The position numbers and the translations under genes are program-made. The notes under the pieces are model-generated. The model was not told where the DNA came from, did no database searches, and saw only the letters and a program-made list of their open reading frames with translations. Of a DNA stretch of 64,000 bases, positions 23,302 through 32,520 are shown piece by piece. The number at the start of each line of letters is the position of its first letter. The stretch's first letter is position 1. The stretch comes from Thiorhodovibrio frisius (lineage in GTDB: Bacteria; Pseudomonadota; Gammaproteobacteria; Chromatiales; Chromatiaceae). The stretch spans positions 4,644,501 to 4,708,500 of the forward strand of contig NZ_CP121471.1 in the NCBI RefSeq assembly GCF_033954835.1, written 5' to 3'.

Positions 23302-24465
23302 CTACCGGCGCAGACCTTCTTCGGTGCGCGCGCGCTGCAGGGCGCCTTTGTAGGCGGCGCGATAATGTGCACGCAGGGCTTCTCGATTCGGGGTGCGTCC
23401 GGCAGCCTGCTCGGCGAACAACAGCATGGCCACTTCGCCAATGGCCCAGGTCAGCGCGAAGGTCCAACTCGCGGTCAGGGCGCTGCCCCAACCAATGCCG
23501 AGCTTAAGCACCTGCTGCGCTAACCAGCTAGCGCCATAGCCCAGCGCGAAACCGCCGCCCAGGGTCGAAATAAGCTCCTTCCAGGCATCACGGCTGTTAT
23601 CGAGGCCCGCCGCGCGCGCAATCTGGGCCACCATGGCAGCCTGCAAGCTGGCGGAACCCAGGCCACCCAGCACCGGCACTGGGACAGCATTGGCACTCGC
23701 GGCAGCCAGCGCCCAGGGCAGGATTAGCCGGCGCCGGCGGCGCTCATCGTTAGGCTGATGCGCGGCAATTTTCAGATCCGCCACCACCTCCGGCAGCAGA
23801 CGCTCCAGCGCCGCCCAAAGCGCGCTGGCACCATAGTCAACTGGCGCCAGGCCCTGCTCGGGACGGGTGAAGTCCAGAGGCACAAAGACGGGCGCTGTGC
23901 CAGGCAGCTCGGCAAACAACAGCCGCTGCGCGCGCAGCGCACGTAGCAGCGCATCCGGCAAAGGCTCAAGATGAAAGTCGGCCTCAGTGCCGGTGAAGGG
24001 GTAAGGCAGCGCATGCCCGCTGCCGGTTGGGCCATCAGTGATTGGATAGAGCTGATGCAGGCAGCTTTGCGCCACAATCAGCGGCCAGTCAGGGTGGGCG
24101 CGGCGCAACTTGCGGGCGAGCACCAACAGCTCATCGAGCGCCAGATCCTCGGCCCTGGCAATCAGCAACAGCACATGGGCCTGACGCTCAGCCGCGCGCA
24201 GCTCATCGAAAGGTGCATCAACAGCGGTATCCGCCAGCCCGCGGGTGTCGAGAAAGCGCAGCACCGGACGCTGCTCGGGAAAGGCATAAAGCCGCGAATG
24301 CGCGGTAAAGGGCTCAAACCCATTGCCGATCTGATCGCCCGCTTGCCCTGTCAGCTCGGCGACAATGCTCGTCTTACCCGCCTGGGTCTTGCCGAGCAGC
24401 CAGATCACGGGAGCATCGGCCTCGACCCAGGCCGCAGCACGCTCGATCTGGCCGGTTTCGCTCAA
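23302..24465 (-). CDS. GTPase with YcjF/DUF697-like C-terminal membrane domain
   Basis: A 387-residue protein. The N-terminal GTPase domain has G1 GKTQAGKTS and G3 DTRG. The G4 position reads VAQSCLHQLYP instead of NKxD. The C-terminal half carries Ala/Gly-rich hydrophobic helices (PWALAAASANAVPVPVLGGL, SALTASWTFALTWAIGEVAM) as in DUF697/YcjF-type proteins, whose known members sit at the inner membrane. The start overlaps the DUF3096 gene by four bases (ATGA), so it is co-translated with the stator genes. Function is unknown. Confidence 0.78.
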   Translation of the reverse strand: MSETGQIERAAAWVEADAPVIWLLGKTQAGKTSIVAELTGQAGDQIGNGFEPFTAHSRLYAFPEQRPVLRFLDTRGLADTAVDAPFDELRAAERQAHVLLLIARAEDLALDELLVLARKLRRAHPDWPLIVAQSCLHQLYPITDGPTGSGHALPYPFTGTEADFHLEPLPDALLRALRAQRLLFAELPGTAPVFVPLDFTRPEQGLAPVDYGASALWAALERLLPEVVADLKIAAHQPNDERRRRRLILPWALAAASANAVPVPVLGGLGSASLQAAMVAQIARAAGLDNSRDAWKELISTLGGGFALGYGASWLAQQVLKLGIGWGSALTASWTFALTWAIGEVAMLLFAEQAAGRTPNREALRAHYRAAYKGALQRARTEEGLRR

Positions 24466-24755
24466 AACCGAATCAGCCCCGACTCGAGCAGCCCGACCAC
24501 AATCAGATAGATTCCCACCACATAGCTCAATACGGCTGGGCGCAACAGCACCAGAAAGCCGGCCACCAGGGCAATTATGGCTTTCAGTGGCAGGGCGGCT
24601 CCGTAAAAGAAGGCCACCAGTCCGAGGATACCAATGGCGATCAGATAGGCGGCCACCATGACATGCAACAGCCGCGGCAGCAGCAGGATAAGCACACCGG
24701 CAAGAATTGCCAGCGCTGCCTCAATCGGCCATTGATTCAAAAAAGATAGATTCAC
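24462..24755 (-). CDS. DUF3096-type small membrane protein
   Basis: A 97-residue, almost entirely hydrophobic protein with an internal duplication: AGVLILLLPRLLHVMVAAYL and AGFLVLLRPAVLSYVVGIYL are two copies of the same helix pair. This (L)IAG-x-L-PRLL-x-IYLI pattern is that of DUF3096, a family of unknown function. ATGA overlaps at both ends tie it to pomB upstream and the GTPase downstream. It could be a small accessory subunit of whatever complex this operon encodes (inference). Confidence 0.72.
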   Translation of the reverse strand: MNLSFLNQWPIEAALAILAGVLILLLPRLLHVMVAAYLIAIGILGLVAFFYGAALPLKAIIALVAGFLVLLRPAVLSYVVGIYLIVVGLLESGLIRF

Positions 24756-25627
24756 TGCGTTAACTCCAATGGCGCTTCGGGTTCAGGAGGCATCATGCTT
24801 CGGTAAGGGATATCGATCGCATCACCTGTGATATCCCGCCCTTCTTCGTCGCTCTTCTTGCGCGCAATCACAATCTCGACGCGGCGATTCTCGGCCCGCC
24901 CCTCGGGCGTATCGTTCGTCGCCACCGGGCGGGTGTCGCCATGGGCGCGAATCTGCATCCGTTCGGCCAGTTCCGGACGAACCTCGGTGATGTGATGCAC
25001 CACAGCAGCGGCGCGAGCCGCCGAGAGCACCCAGTTGGATGGAAACTGCATCGTATTGATGGGCACGTCATCGGTATGACCGGCAACGATCAGGCTGCCT
25101 TCTGTCGCTGACAGGGTCTCCGCGATCTTGTCGAGGATCGGGGAAAAGCTATCCTGCAAGCGCGCACTGCCGGAGGCGAAAGAGCCTTTCTCACGGATGC
25201 GGATCAGGATCTCTTCGCCAACCACCTCGACATCGATCAGACCTTGCTCAATTTCCTCCTGCAGGGCTGCGGCGATTTCCTGCGCGGCCGCCTCCAGCTC
25301 CTTGCGCATCTGGTCAGGACCGAGTTCGGTCTTGGATTCATCGGTCGTCTGCTGGCGCAGCTCCTGAGCCAAGGTTGGGGTCGGCTTGCCCGGGCTAAAG
25401 TCGGGCGAGATCACCGTAGTACCCTTTGGAATGGCCTGCACATCGACCTCTCGCTGTACGCCAAAGGCCATTTTCATGGACCCGGCAATCTGCTTGTATT
25501 TGTGCACGTCCATTTCGGAGAAAGAGAGCAGCAGCACAAAAAAGCACAGCAGCAGCGCCATCAAATCGGCGAAAGTCGCCATCCATCCTGGCAAACCTTT
25601 GGGACATTCTGCTGCCTTGCCAGCCAT
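24752..25627 (-). CDS. pomB: PomB/MotB-like stator subunit with OmpA domain
   Basis: A 291-residue protein. A single transmembrane helix near the N-terminus carries the ion-binding aspartate (PGWMATFADLMALLLCFFVL). A plug/linker region with KYKQIAGSMKMAFGVQRE, as in Vibrio PomB, and an OmpA-type peptidoglycan-binding domain (SLIVAGHTDDVPI, ENRRVEIVIARK) follow. The motif spacing resembles sodium-type PomB more than MotB. It is nine bases downstream of pomA. No other flagellar genes occur in the window, so the motor it serves is not proven. Confidence 0.87.
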   Translation of the reverse strand: MAGKAAECPKGLPGWMATFADLMALLLCFFVLLLSFSEMDVHKYKQIAGSMKMAFGVQREVDVQAIPKGTTVISPDFSPGKPTPTLAQELRQQTTDESKTELGPDQMRKELEAAAQEIAAALQEEIEQGLIDVEVVGEEILIRIREKGSFASGSARLQDSFSPILDKIAETLSATEGSLIVAGHTDDVPINTMQFPSNWVLSAARAAAVVHHITEVRPELAERMQIRAHGDTRPVATNDTPEGRAENRRVEIVIARKKSDEEGRDITGDAIDIPYRSMMPPEPEAPLELTQ

Positions 25628-25636
25628 GCATCACCC

Positions 25637-26395
25637 CTAATCGAGCGTCGAGTCACGTTGGTTGGATGGGAGATAGGTCAGCAAAATCTGCTCCATGACC
25701 CTTGGATTGATGCCAGACTGGATGGCCGAGATGGCCTCGAGCACTAGGTCTTTGAGCATTCGCTCCTCCTCGCTCACCGCCTTCAGCTTTTCCGAGATCG
25801 GAATGGCGAAACCGTTGGCGATGAGGGCTCCGTAAAGCGTGGTCAGAAGCGCCACAGCCATAGCCGGTCCGATGGCCTTGGGATCATCCATGTTCGAGAG
25901 CATTTGCACCAAACCGATCAAGGTACCAATCATGCCAAAGGCGGGAGAGTAGTCGCCGATGGACGCCCACATCTTCACGCCTTTGGTGTGGCGTTCGATG
26001 GTCAGATCAATTTCCTTCGACAACAAGCGCTCGACGGTTTCGGGCGGATGACCATCAATACAGAGACTGATGCCTTTTTGCATAAAAGGCTCGCTGATGG
26101 TTTGATTCTCAAGCGCCAGGATGCCTTCCTTGCGCGCCACGTTGGCAAGCTGGACCGCATCTTCGATCAACTCGCGCGGCGACGGCGATGAGTGAATGAT
26201 GGACTTGAGCCCGATCTTGAAGGAGCCAAAAAACTCGCCGAAGGAAATCCGCACCAGGGTGGCGCCGAAGGTTCCAAGAACCACGATCAAAATGGACGGG
26301 ATATTGATAAAGACGCCGATGTCGCCGCCAACAAGGATAGCGCCAATGGCCGCGATCAGCACAACAACAACGCCGACAATGGTTGCAAAATCCAT
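25637..26395 (-). CDS. pomA: PomA/MotA-like stator subunit
   Basis: A 252-residue protein with four transmembrane helices. It has FINIPSILIVVLGTFGATLV, EKEGI-type ARKEGILALENQ, and the highly conserved pair GMIGTLIGLVQMLSNMDDP and AVALLTTLYGALIAN of PomA. The frame is open to 26617, but ATG at 26395 starts exactly like known PomA (MDFATIVG). With PomB it forms an ion-driven stator. Upstream is a 402-bp divergent intergenic region; downstream are pomB, DUF3096 and two GTPase genes in tight linkage. Confidence 0.87.
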   Translation of the reverse strand: MDFATIVGVVVVLIAAIGAILVGGDIGVFINIPSILIVVLGTFGATLVRISFGEFFGSFKIGLKSIIHSSPSPRELIEDAVQLANVARKEGILALENQTISEPFMQKGISLCIDGHPPETVERLLSKEIDLTIERHTKGVKMWASIGDYSPAFGMIGTLIGLVQMLSNMDDPKAIGPAMAVALLTTLYGALIANGFAIPISEKLKAVSEEERMLKDLVLEAISAIQSGINPRVMEQILLTYLPSNQRDSTLD

Positions 26396-26797
26396 GGGGA
26401 GAATACCCGTCCTCGAGTGACTGAACCCCCGGTATTCTACGCAAAAAACCGCCGCTGGGGGCGAGACCCGAAAACTTGTGCCCGCCGACGCGCCCTGGCC
26501 TGCGCGGTTCGCTATCCAAATTCTTTGCATGGATCCATTCTCCGGAATGGTCGGTCGAGACCATGCACCTTGCCCTGAAATAGCCGCTTTTGTGCACACG
26601 GGCAGGCCCCTGAGCATTAGGGGCTCATTGCCACGCGGAGTATCGATTCACGACTCTGATCGTTATACTCGAAAAATAACACCAGACATGTTAAGGATTG
26701 ACCGGACACCCGCTGCAGCATCAGGGTCCGGCTTCAATAATGACCTACCCAGCCTGGCGACAGCCGCCAGGCCCCGAGAAGCAACCGGCGCTCGCCC
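26396..26797. other. Divergent intergenic region between pomA and the sensor kinase
   Basis: 402 bp without a supported gene. It contains a 10-bp palindrome ATGGATCCAT (26529-26538), a hairpin ATGGTC/GACCAT (26547-26564) and an isolated TATACT near 26663. No complete promoter was convincing. Confidence 0.5.
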
Positions 26798-29700
26798 ATG
26801 CCCACAGCCGATTTTGCCCAATCAGCCGATCTCACCGAATCAAAAGACGTCTTTCGGCACGCCGCCCTAAGCGGACTCACCATCCCTGTGCTGGCCTGCA
26901 TCGGGTTAGTGGCCGTCTCCATCATCCTGGCGTCATGGCGCATGCACGTGCAGGACTCAGAAATACGCGAGAAGGTGCTCACTGAGACCCTCGATCTCGC
27001 CCGGACACTGGCGCTGCAACCCCTTGACGCCCCACCCCAGGCCGATGAGGGCAGCTCAGCCCGGCAGCAGGAGGCAGATCTCACTCGCCTGAATTGCCAT
27101 TTACACCGGCTTGCCGCTTTTGCCGGTTACCAGAACATCTGGACCCTAACCCAGCACGAGGGAGTGCGTCACGAAGGTCCGGCCAGCCATGCTGCCGGCA
27201 GTGATTGCGCCCAGCAGCCTGAGGCTGGTATCGCTAGCCTACCGCCTGAAATTACCCAAGTCTTTAACAGTGGACAGCCCAAAATCACCGCGCCCCATGG
27301 GCAGGGTGACGCACGCGTCATTTCAATTCTTGTTCCTATCGGGCCCGTACCAGAGGACCACAAGGTTGGGCGCATTCTCGGCGTCGACATTGCCGCACGG
27401 CACTGGCGCGCAGCGGTGTGGAGCGTCGCTATGCTCCCGCTCGCGCTGGGCGGACTTCTTACCATCACCTTCGCCATCGCCGCCTGGATTGTTTATCGCA
27501 GTAGTGCCAGCGGAGACGAAACACCTACCAGCCTTCGCTACCTTGAGCCCCTGCTGGCCGGTCTGACCGGCGCCGCTCTCACGCTGGCCGCCACTTCCGT
27601 CACTTATCAACTCGAACAGGATTTCGAGTCCGATCTGCTCGAATGGGCAAGCGCTCGCACCAGCCGCGACCTGACGATGATGATGGATCAGCTGCGCGAG
27701 GCGCCAGATGGGCACAGCCCCGCAACCCTGCCATCTTCCGTTGCGGATCGCGCTCCGGCCCCAGACGAATTCGCAAATTCCGAATCCCGGACGATCACGG
27801 CAGTTCGCCAACTGCTAGAGCAAACACTGGCCCGGCAGCATTCCTATGAAAGTCAAATTGACGCCCGCCTGCTTGCCCTAAACGATCAGGGCACGGCCCG
27901 TCTGATTGCCCGCATCCCCGCCAGCGACGGAGCCGAGACCCCAACCAAGGTCAGGCTGATCCCACCGCTGTCGGCTATGGCGCAACGCCAACAAGTCATA
28001 CCGGTGTTTGCCGATCATCGGACCTTTGCCATTCAGCTCGGGATTCATACGCCCAAGCCTTCTGGTCCGCTGGCAAGTGCCGCCGCTGCGACTGCCACCA
28101 TTGGCTTAATCCTGACAGCAGTCGCCACCGCACTGGTGACCTGGCTTCGTGGACGCCTGTCCGGCCTCGAAAGACTGCTTAATCAACGCACCTCCGCGCT
28201 GCAACAACGCGAGACCAACTTCAACGCAATCACCAACGCGGTGCGCGACGCCATTATTATGGCCGACGAGAATTTCAGAATCCTGTACTGGAATCCCGCC
28301 GCTGAGCAGTTGTTCGGCCATACCGAAGCCGAGGCCAAAGGGCAGGATTTGCATCGTCTAATCGGCGGGCCGGAACTCGCCAACACCTTGCCCGGTACGA
28401 AGCCCGGCCAAGGCACATTCGTTGGCGCCTCACTGATTGGTCGACTGGTCGAAGTCGAGGCGCAACACAAAAGTGGTGACCGGGTGCCGCTCGAACTGTC
28501 CCTGTCGACAATGCGTCTGGATGGTGCATGGCATGCCATTGGCGTGCTGCGCGACATCACGGAACGCCGGCGCAGCCGGGAGCGCCTGGTCAAACTGAAC
28601 GATTGCCTGGTCAATCTTGGCTCGGACTATCGCGAAAATATCCATCGCATCACCTCGGTTTGCGGCGAAATCCTTGCCGCCGACACCGCGCTTTACAACC
28701 GACTCGACAACGGTCTTCTGGTGACGCTCGGGCGCTGGCAGGCGCCCGAGGACTATCCCGAAAGTGATACCCCCGAGGGCCATATCTGCTATGACCTGAT
28801 TCAGGACCGCAGCGACCGCGTCAGCGGCCACTGTGGCGGCGAACTCGCCGAGAACCAAAGCAGCCGCGAGGCATTTTTCCTCGCAGACCTTGACCAAACG
28901 CCCTATGCGCGCATTGACCCCGCCGTACGCAAATACCAGCTCAAAGCCTATTTCGGGCACGTTGTGCGCTGTGGCAGTCAAACCTGCGGCTCTCTCTGCG
29001 TGGTCTTCAAGCAACAGCGCTCCCCGAGCGACGAGGAAAAACGCCTGCTGGGGATTCTTGCCGCCGCGCTGACCACCGAGGAAAACCGCCATCTCGCCAC
29101 CCGCGAGCTTGAACTCAGCGAAAAACGCATGTCACTGGCCATGCGCAGCACCGGCATCGGCATCTGGGAGTACGAACCCGACACCCGCCAACTCAGGCTC
29201 GATGCGCCAATGCATGGGCTTCTCGGGCTCCAGCCGGTTCAAGCCACGCGCAGCATTGATGACTGGACCCTGCGTCTGCTGCCGGAAGACATGTCCAAGT
29301 TTCAGCAAAGGCTCGAAAGCGCACTCAGTAACGATGGCGAACTCAACCAGGAACTGCGCCTACAACTCAACCCAGACGAACTGCGCTACCTGCGCATCAT
29401 TGGCAGCGTTCATCGCAGAGCGAACCATCACAGTCATTATCTCATCGGCGTCTGCTTCGACATCACCCGCCGCAAGGAGACTGAGGTGCGCCTGCTCCAG
29501 GCCAAGGACATGGCCGAGAAAGCCAGCCAGATGAAGACCCAGTTCCTGTCCCAGGTCAGCCATGAACTGCGCACGCCGATGAACGCGGTGCTCGGATTTG
29601 CGCAACTGCTCGACAGTGACCCCGACCTGAACAACGACCAGCGCGATAGCATTCAGGAAATTCTGCACTCGGGTCACCATCTGCTTAAACTCATCGACGA

Positions 29701-30280
29701 GGTACTGGATCTGGCGCAAATCGAATCCGGCGAGACCGAAATGCAGGTCCAGCAAATTTTGCTAGAACCGGCGCTGGTGGAATCCCTGGCCCTGATCCGA
29801 CAGCTGGCGAGTGACCAGGAGCTAAAAATCGAGTGCGCAAGTTGCAGCGAACTGGCTGTCGCAGCCGACTCCTTCCGCCTCAGACAGGTATTGATCAACC
29901 TGCTTTCAAATGCTGTGAAATTTAATCGTCCCGGAGGCTCCATCACGCTCGAGGCGGCGGAAACAACGCCTGCAACGAGCACCGACAGGCAGGTGCGGGT
30001 CAGCGTGCGCGATACTGGCATCGGCATTCCGGCTGATCGCCTTGATGAGTTGTTTGAGCCGTTCCGACGGCTGCCAGACGCGCAGCTACGTGGGATCGAA
30101 GGCTCAGGCGTCGGTCTTGCCGTGGTCAAACGCTTAGTCGAGCTCATGGGCGGCAGGATCGGGGTGGAGAGCACCCCAGGCGAAGGCAGTTGCTTTTGGT
30201 TCGAGCTGCCGCGTCAGCCCACAACAAGAGCCACCGCCCCGCTGCTAAAATCGGAAACCACCACCCCCCTGTTACTATAG
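26798..30280 (+). CDS. Large membrane sensor histidine kinase (PAS-GAF-PAS-HisKA-HATPase)
   Basis: A 1160-residue kinase. Transmembrane helices lie near residues 26-48, 205-230, 249-270 and 426-450, giving two extracytoplasmic regions. A PAS domain follows (about 470-590, ITNAVRDAIIMADENFRIL), then a GAF-like domain (about 600-755) and a second PAS (about 770-895). HisKA has the phospho-acceptor in SQVSHELRTPMNAVLGFAQ, and HATPase carries VLINLLSNAVKFN, VRDTGIGIP and GSGVGLAVVKRL. There is no receiver domain, and no response regulator is adjacent. The ATG has only a weak ribosome-binding site. The ligand is unknown. Confidence 0.87.
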   Translation: MPTADFAQSADLTESKDVFRHAALSGLTIPVLACIGLVAVSIILASWRMHVQDSEIREKVLTETLDLARTLALQPLDAPPQADEGSSARQQEADLTRLNCHLHRLAAFAGYQNIWTLTQHEGVRHEGPASHAAGSDCAQQPEAGIASLPPEITQVFNSGQPKITAPHGQGDARVISILVPIGPVPEDHKVGRILGVDIAARHWRAAVWSVAMLPLALGGLLTITFAIAAWIVYRSSASGDETPTSLRYLEPLLAGLTGAALTLAATSVTYQLEQDFESDLLEWASARTSRDLTMMMDQLREAPDGHSPATLPSSVADRAPAPDEFANSESRTITAVRQLLEQTLARQHSYESQIDARLLALNDQGTARLIARIPASDGAETPTKVRLIPPLSAMAQRQQVIPVFADHRTFAIQLGIHTPKPSGPLASAAAATATIGLILTAVATALVTWLRGRLSGLERLLNQRTSALQQRETNFNAITNAVRDAIIMADENFRILYWNPAAEQLFGHTEAEAKGQDLHRLIGGPELANTLPGTKPGQGTFVGASLIGRLVEVEAQHKSGDRVPLELSLSTMRLDGAWHAIGVLRDITERRRSRERLVKLNDCLVNLGSDYRENIHRITSVCGEILAADTALYNRLDNGLLVTLGRWQAPEDYPESDTPEGHICYDLIQDRSDRVSGHCGGELAENQSSREAFFLADLDQTPYARIDPAVRKYQLKAYFGHVVRCGSQTCGSLCVVFKQQRSPSDEEKRLLGILAAALTTEENRHLATRELELSEKRMSLAMRSTGIGIWEYEPDTRQLRLDAPMHGLLGLQPVQATRSIDDWTLRLLPEDMSKFQQRLESALSNDGELNQELRLQLNPDELRYLRIIGSVHRRANHHSHYLIGVCFDITRRKETEVRLLQAKDMAEKASQMKTQFLSQVSHELRTPMNAVLGFAQLLDSDPDLNNDQRDSIQEILHSGHHLLKLIDEVLDLAQIESGETEMQVQQILLEPALVESLALIRQLASDQELKIECASCSELAVAADSFRLRQVLINLLSNAVKFNRPGGSITLEAAETTPATSTDRQVRVSVRDTGIGIPADRLDELFEPFRRLPDAQLRGIEGSGVGLAVVKRLVELMGGRIGVESTPGEGSCFWFELPRQPTTRATAPLLKSETTTPLLL

Positions 30281-30320
30281 ATTGCGCTCTGACCGCCCCC
30301 TGCCAACAGACAAAAACATC

Positions 30321-30788
30321 ATGCCAGAACCCATGCCTAAAGCAGCCCTAGCACACCTGATAAAGCTCGGCAACCGCCTGTCCAAGCGCCACGGCCGTCA
30401 GTTAGCAAGGATCGCATCACTGGCGATTGCCGGTGCACTCCTCAGCGGTTGCCCTGCGGACCCCATGGGGCCGGACAACCGCATGGCACTCATTGCCTTC
30501 GGTCGCTGCGATTACCAGCAGGCAATGCAACTGACCGAGCGAGTCATTGAGCAAGAAAAGGACGTTTATCACGTCCAGCGCGCCTGGGTGCTGAAAGCGG
30601 CAATTTTGCATGACATGGGCAAGACGGCTGCGGCCGAGGCCATCTACCCGGAAATCGAGGCGGCCTGGAAAGCCGTGCGGAAAAGCACGCTGAAAACCAA
30701 TCGTCGCGAGCGCGATATCGCGATTATGATCGACATCGCCCACAACGAGCGCCAGTCCAACGGCCTGCCGGTAGACTGCGACCGTTAA
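30321..30788 (+). CDS. Small putative lipoprotein
   Basis: About 155 residues. The basic N-terminus is followed by a hydrophobic stretch ending in a lipobox (SLAIAGALLSGC), so a lipid-anchored, periplasm-facing protein is likely. The mature part is helical (DYQQAMQLTERVIEQEKDVY, AWVLKAAILHDMGKTAAAEA), resembling one or two TPR-like units. ATG at 30321 is the preferred start; the frame opens at 30282, two bases after the kinase gene stop. It lies between two histidine kinases and could be co-transcribed with the first. No family name can be given. Confidence 0.65.
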   Translation: MPEPMPKAALAHLIKLGNRLSKRHGRQLARIASLAIAGALLSGCPADPMGPDNRMALIAFGRCDYQQAMQLTERVIEQEKDVYHVQRAWVLKAAILHDMGKTAAAEAIYPEIEAAWKAVRKSTLKTNRRERDIAIMIDIAHNERQSNGLPVDCDR

Positions 30789-30945
30789 CTGCGAAGTGCG
30801 GCCAGCCTCTGGACCAACATTGTCCTAGCCGCTGGCGTCATCATTCAAAGGTCATTTTTTGCTTCTGATGCTATCTTAAGGGGCATCTGAGGTTTCTTGA
30901 TTCTGCCCGACTCATACTGCCAGCTCCAGACTGACTTTGCCGCGA

Positions 30946-32520
30946 ATGTCACAGGATACGCGATCAAACCCGACCAGCGATGACAATGCCGGTGATCCGC
31001 TCCTGGGTATGGCACCAAGCGAGCGCACCGCTCTCGCGCTGCGCGAAAGTCAGGCGCGCTTCACCCGTCTGACTGCTGGCCTGGCCGACAGGCTATTTGT
31101 GTTCACAACTACGACAGACGGCGAAATCCTCTACCTCAGCGACGGTTATCGGCTGCTGGTTGATGAACACATTGAACAAAAGATTGGCCAGAACTGGCGC
31201 AACCTGGCTGACTGGACCGCCGAATCCATCAATACCCTGCTCGATCAATTCACCCGCTTGCTCACTGGCGAACTCGAGCGCTCCAACTTCGATCTGGCCT
31301 ATCGGCAACCGGATGGCAATTTGCACCATCTGGCCATTCACGCCTATCGCATTTACAGCGAGGAGCGCAACGAGGATTTCATTGAGGGCATTGCACTCGA
31401 CACCACCGAGCGCAACGCCTTCGAGGCCAGGCTGCGCAACCTTCAGCGCGCCATTGACCAGGCGCCGGTCTCCATCCTGATCACCGATACTGAATCCAGA
31501 ATCCAGTACGTCAATCCATTCTTCTGCCGGATCACGGGGTACGCGCCAAGCGAGGTGATTGGGCAAACACCGCAACTGTTCAAGTCCGGCGAACAATCCG
31601 ACGACACCTACCGTGAGCTATGGGAGAACCTGCGCCGCGGCGAGACCTGGCGCGGCGAACTGGTCAACAAACGCAAGGATGGCAGCCTGTATTGGGAGGC
31701 AGCAACCATCTCGCCGATCCGCGATGATCGTGGTCGCATCGTTAATTTTCTCGGCGTGAAGGAAAGCATCGACGACAGCAAAGAACTTGAACGCATCAAA
31801 GAGGATGTCGAGCGCATCATGCGCCACGATCTGAAAACGCCGCTGAACGCCATTCTGGCGCTGCCGGAACTCTTGTTACTCGATGACAATCTGACCGCCG
31901 ATCAGCGCGATTCCGTCACCGTGATTCAGGAGAGCGCGCGCAAAATGCGCGACATGATCGAACTGTCACTCGATCTGTTCAAAATGGAAACGGGGCAATT
32001 CGACTACCGGCCACAAACACTCAACTTGATTCCCGTTCTGCGTCAGGTCATTCGGATAGTCGAGCCACGCGCTGCCAGCCAGCGGCTGGATTTCCGCTAT
32101 CGACTCGACGGCCGCAATCTCGATGGCGAGCCGTCGCCCGATCAACCCATCTATATCCGCGCCGACGCCCGCCTGCTGTTCTCCATGCTATCGAATCTCA
32201 TCACCAACGCCATCGACGCCTCGCCCGATGGCGAGGCTGTGGTGCTGGCGATCAATCAGCACAACCCGTTACGGCTGGCCATCATCAACCGCGGCCTGGT
32301 CCCACCCGCCATCCGCGCGCATTTCTTCGAGAAATATCGCTCCCACGGCAAAAAAGGCGGCACTGGGCTCGGCACCTATTCCGCCAAGCTGATGGCTGAC
32401 ACCATGAAAATGGCACTCAGCATGGAAACCTCTGACGCCAGCGACACCACCTGCATCGAGTTGCTGATTCCGTCAGCCCCGACCCTCAACCCGGATGCGG
32501 ACGTCAGTGGGTCAAGCTAA
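30946..32520 (+). CDS. Soluble PAS-PAS sensor histidine kinase
   Basis: A kinase of 524 residues without a membrane segment. Two PAS domains (about 30-150 and 155-280) precede HisKA with H in IMRHDLKTPLNAILALPELL, and an HATPase with LFSMLSNLITNAIDASPDG and KKGGTGLGTYSAKLMAD. The second PAS lacks the cysteine motif of LOV domains, so blue-light sensing is not supported. ATG at 30946 is used; an in-frame TTG at 30937 precedes it. Its last 17 bases overlap the end of the convergent Nudix gene. No cognate regulator is adjacent. Confidence 0.85.
   Translation: MSQDTRSNPTSDDNAGDPLLGMAPSERTALALRESQARFTRLTAGLADRLFVFTTTTDGEILYLSDGYRLLVDEHIEQKIGQNWRNLADWTAESINTLLDQFTRLLTGELERSNFDLAYRQPDGNLHHLAIHAYRIYSEERNEDFIEGIALDTTERNAFEARLRNLQRAIDQAPVSILITDTESRIQYVNPFFCRITGYAPSEVIGQTPQLFKSGEQSDDTYRELWENLRRGETWRGELVNKRKDGSLYWEAATISPIRDDRGRIVNFLGVKESIDDSKELERIKEDVERIMRHDLKTPLNAILALPELLLLDDNLTADQRDSVTVIQESARKMRDMIELSLDLFKMETGQFDYRPQTLNLIPVLRQVIRIVEPRAASQRLDFRYRLDGRNLDGEPSPDQPIYIRADARLLFSMLSNLITNAIDASPDGEAVVLAINQHNPLRLAIINRGLVPPAIRAHFFEKYRSHGKKGGTGLGTYSAKLMADTMKMALSMETSDASDTTCIELLIPSAPTLNPDADVSGSS

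Noticed and set aside
21619-26395. Zorya-type defence system (ZorA/ZorB with effectors)
   Set aside because: The stator proteins look like canonical PomA/PomB in length and motifs, and the partners are GTPases, not the helicase or nuclease genes of Zorya.
26396-26617. Longer PomA frame starting upstream
   Set aside because: The extra 74 residues are not PomA-like, and ATG at 26395 gives the exact family N-terminus.
30946-32520. LOV-type blue-light kinase
   Set aside because: The second PAS domain lacks the photoactive cysteine motif; it reads GQTPQLFKSGEQ at that place.
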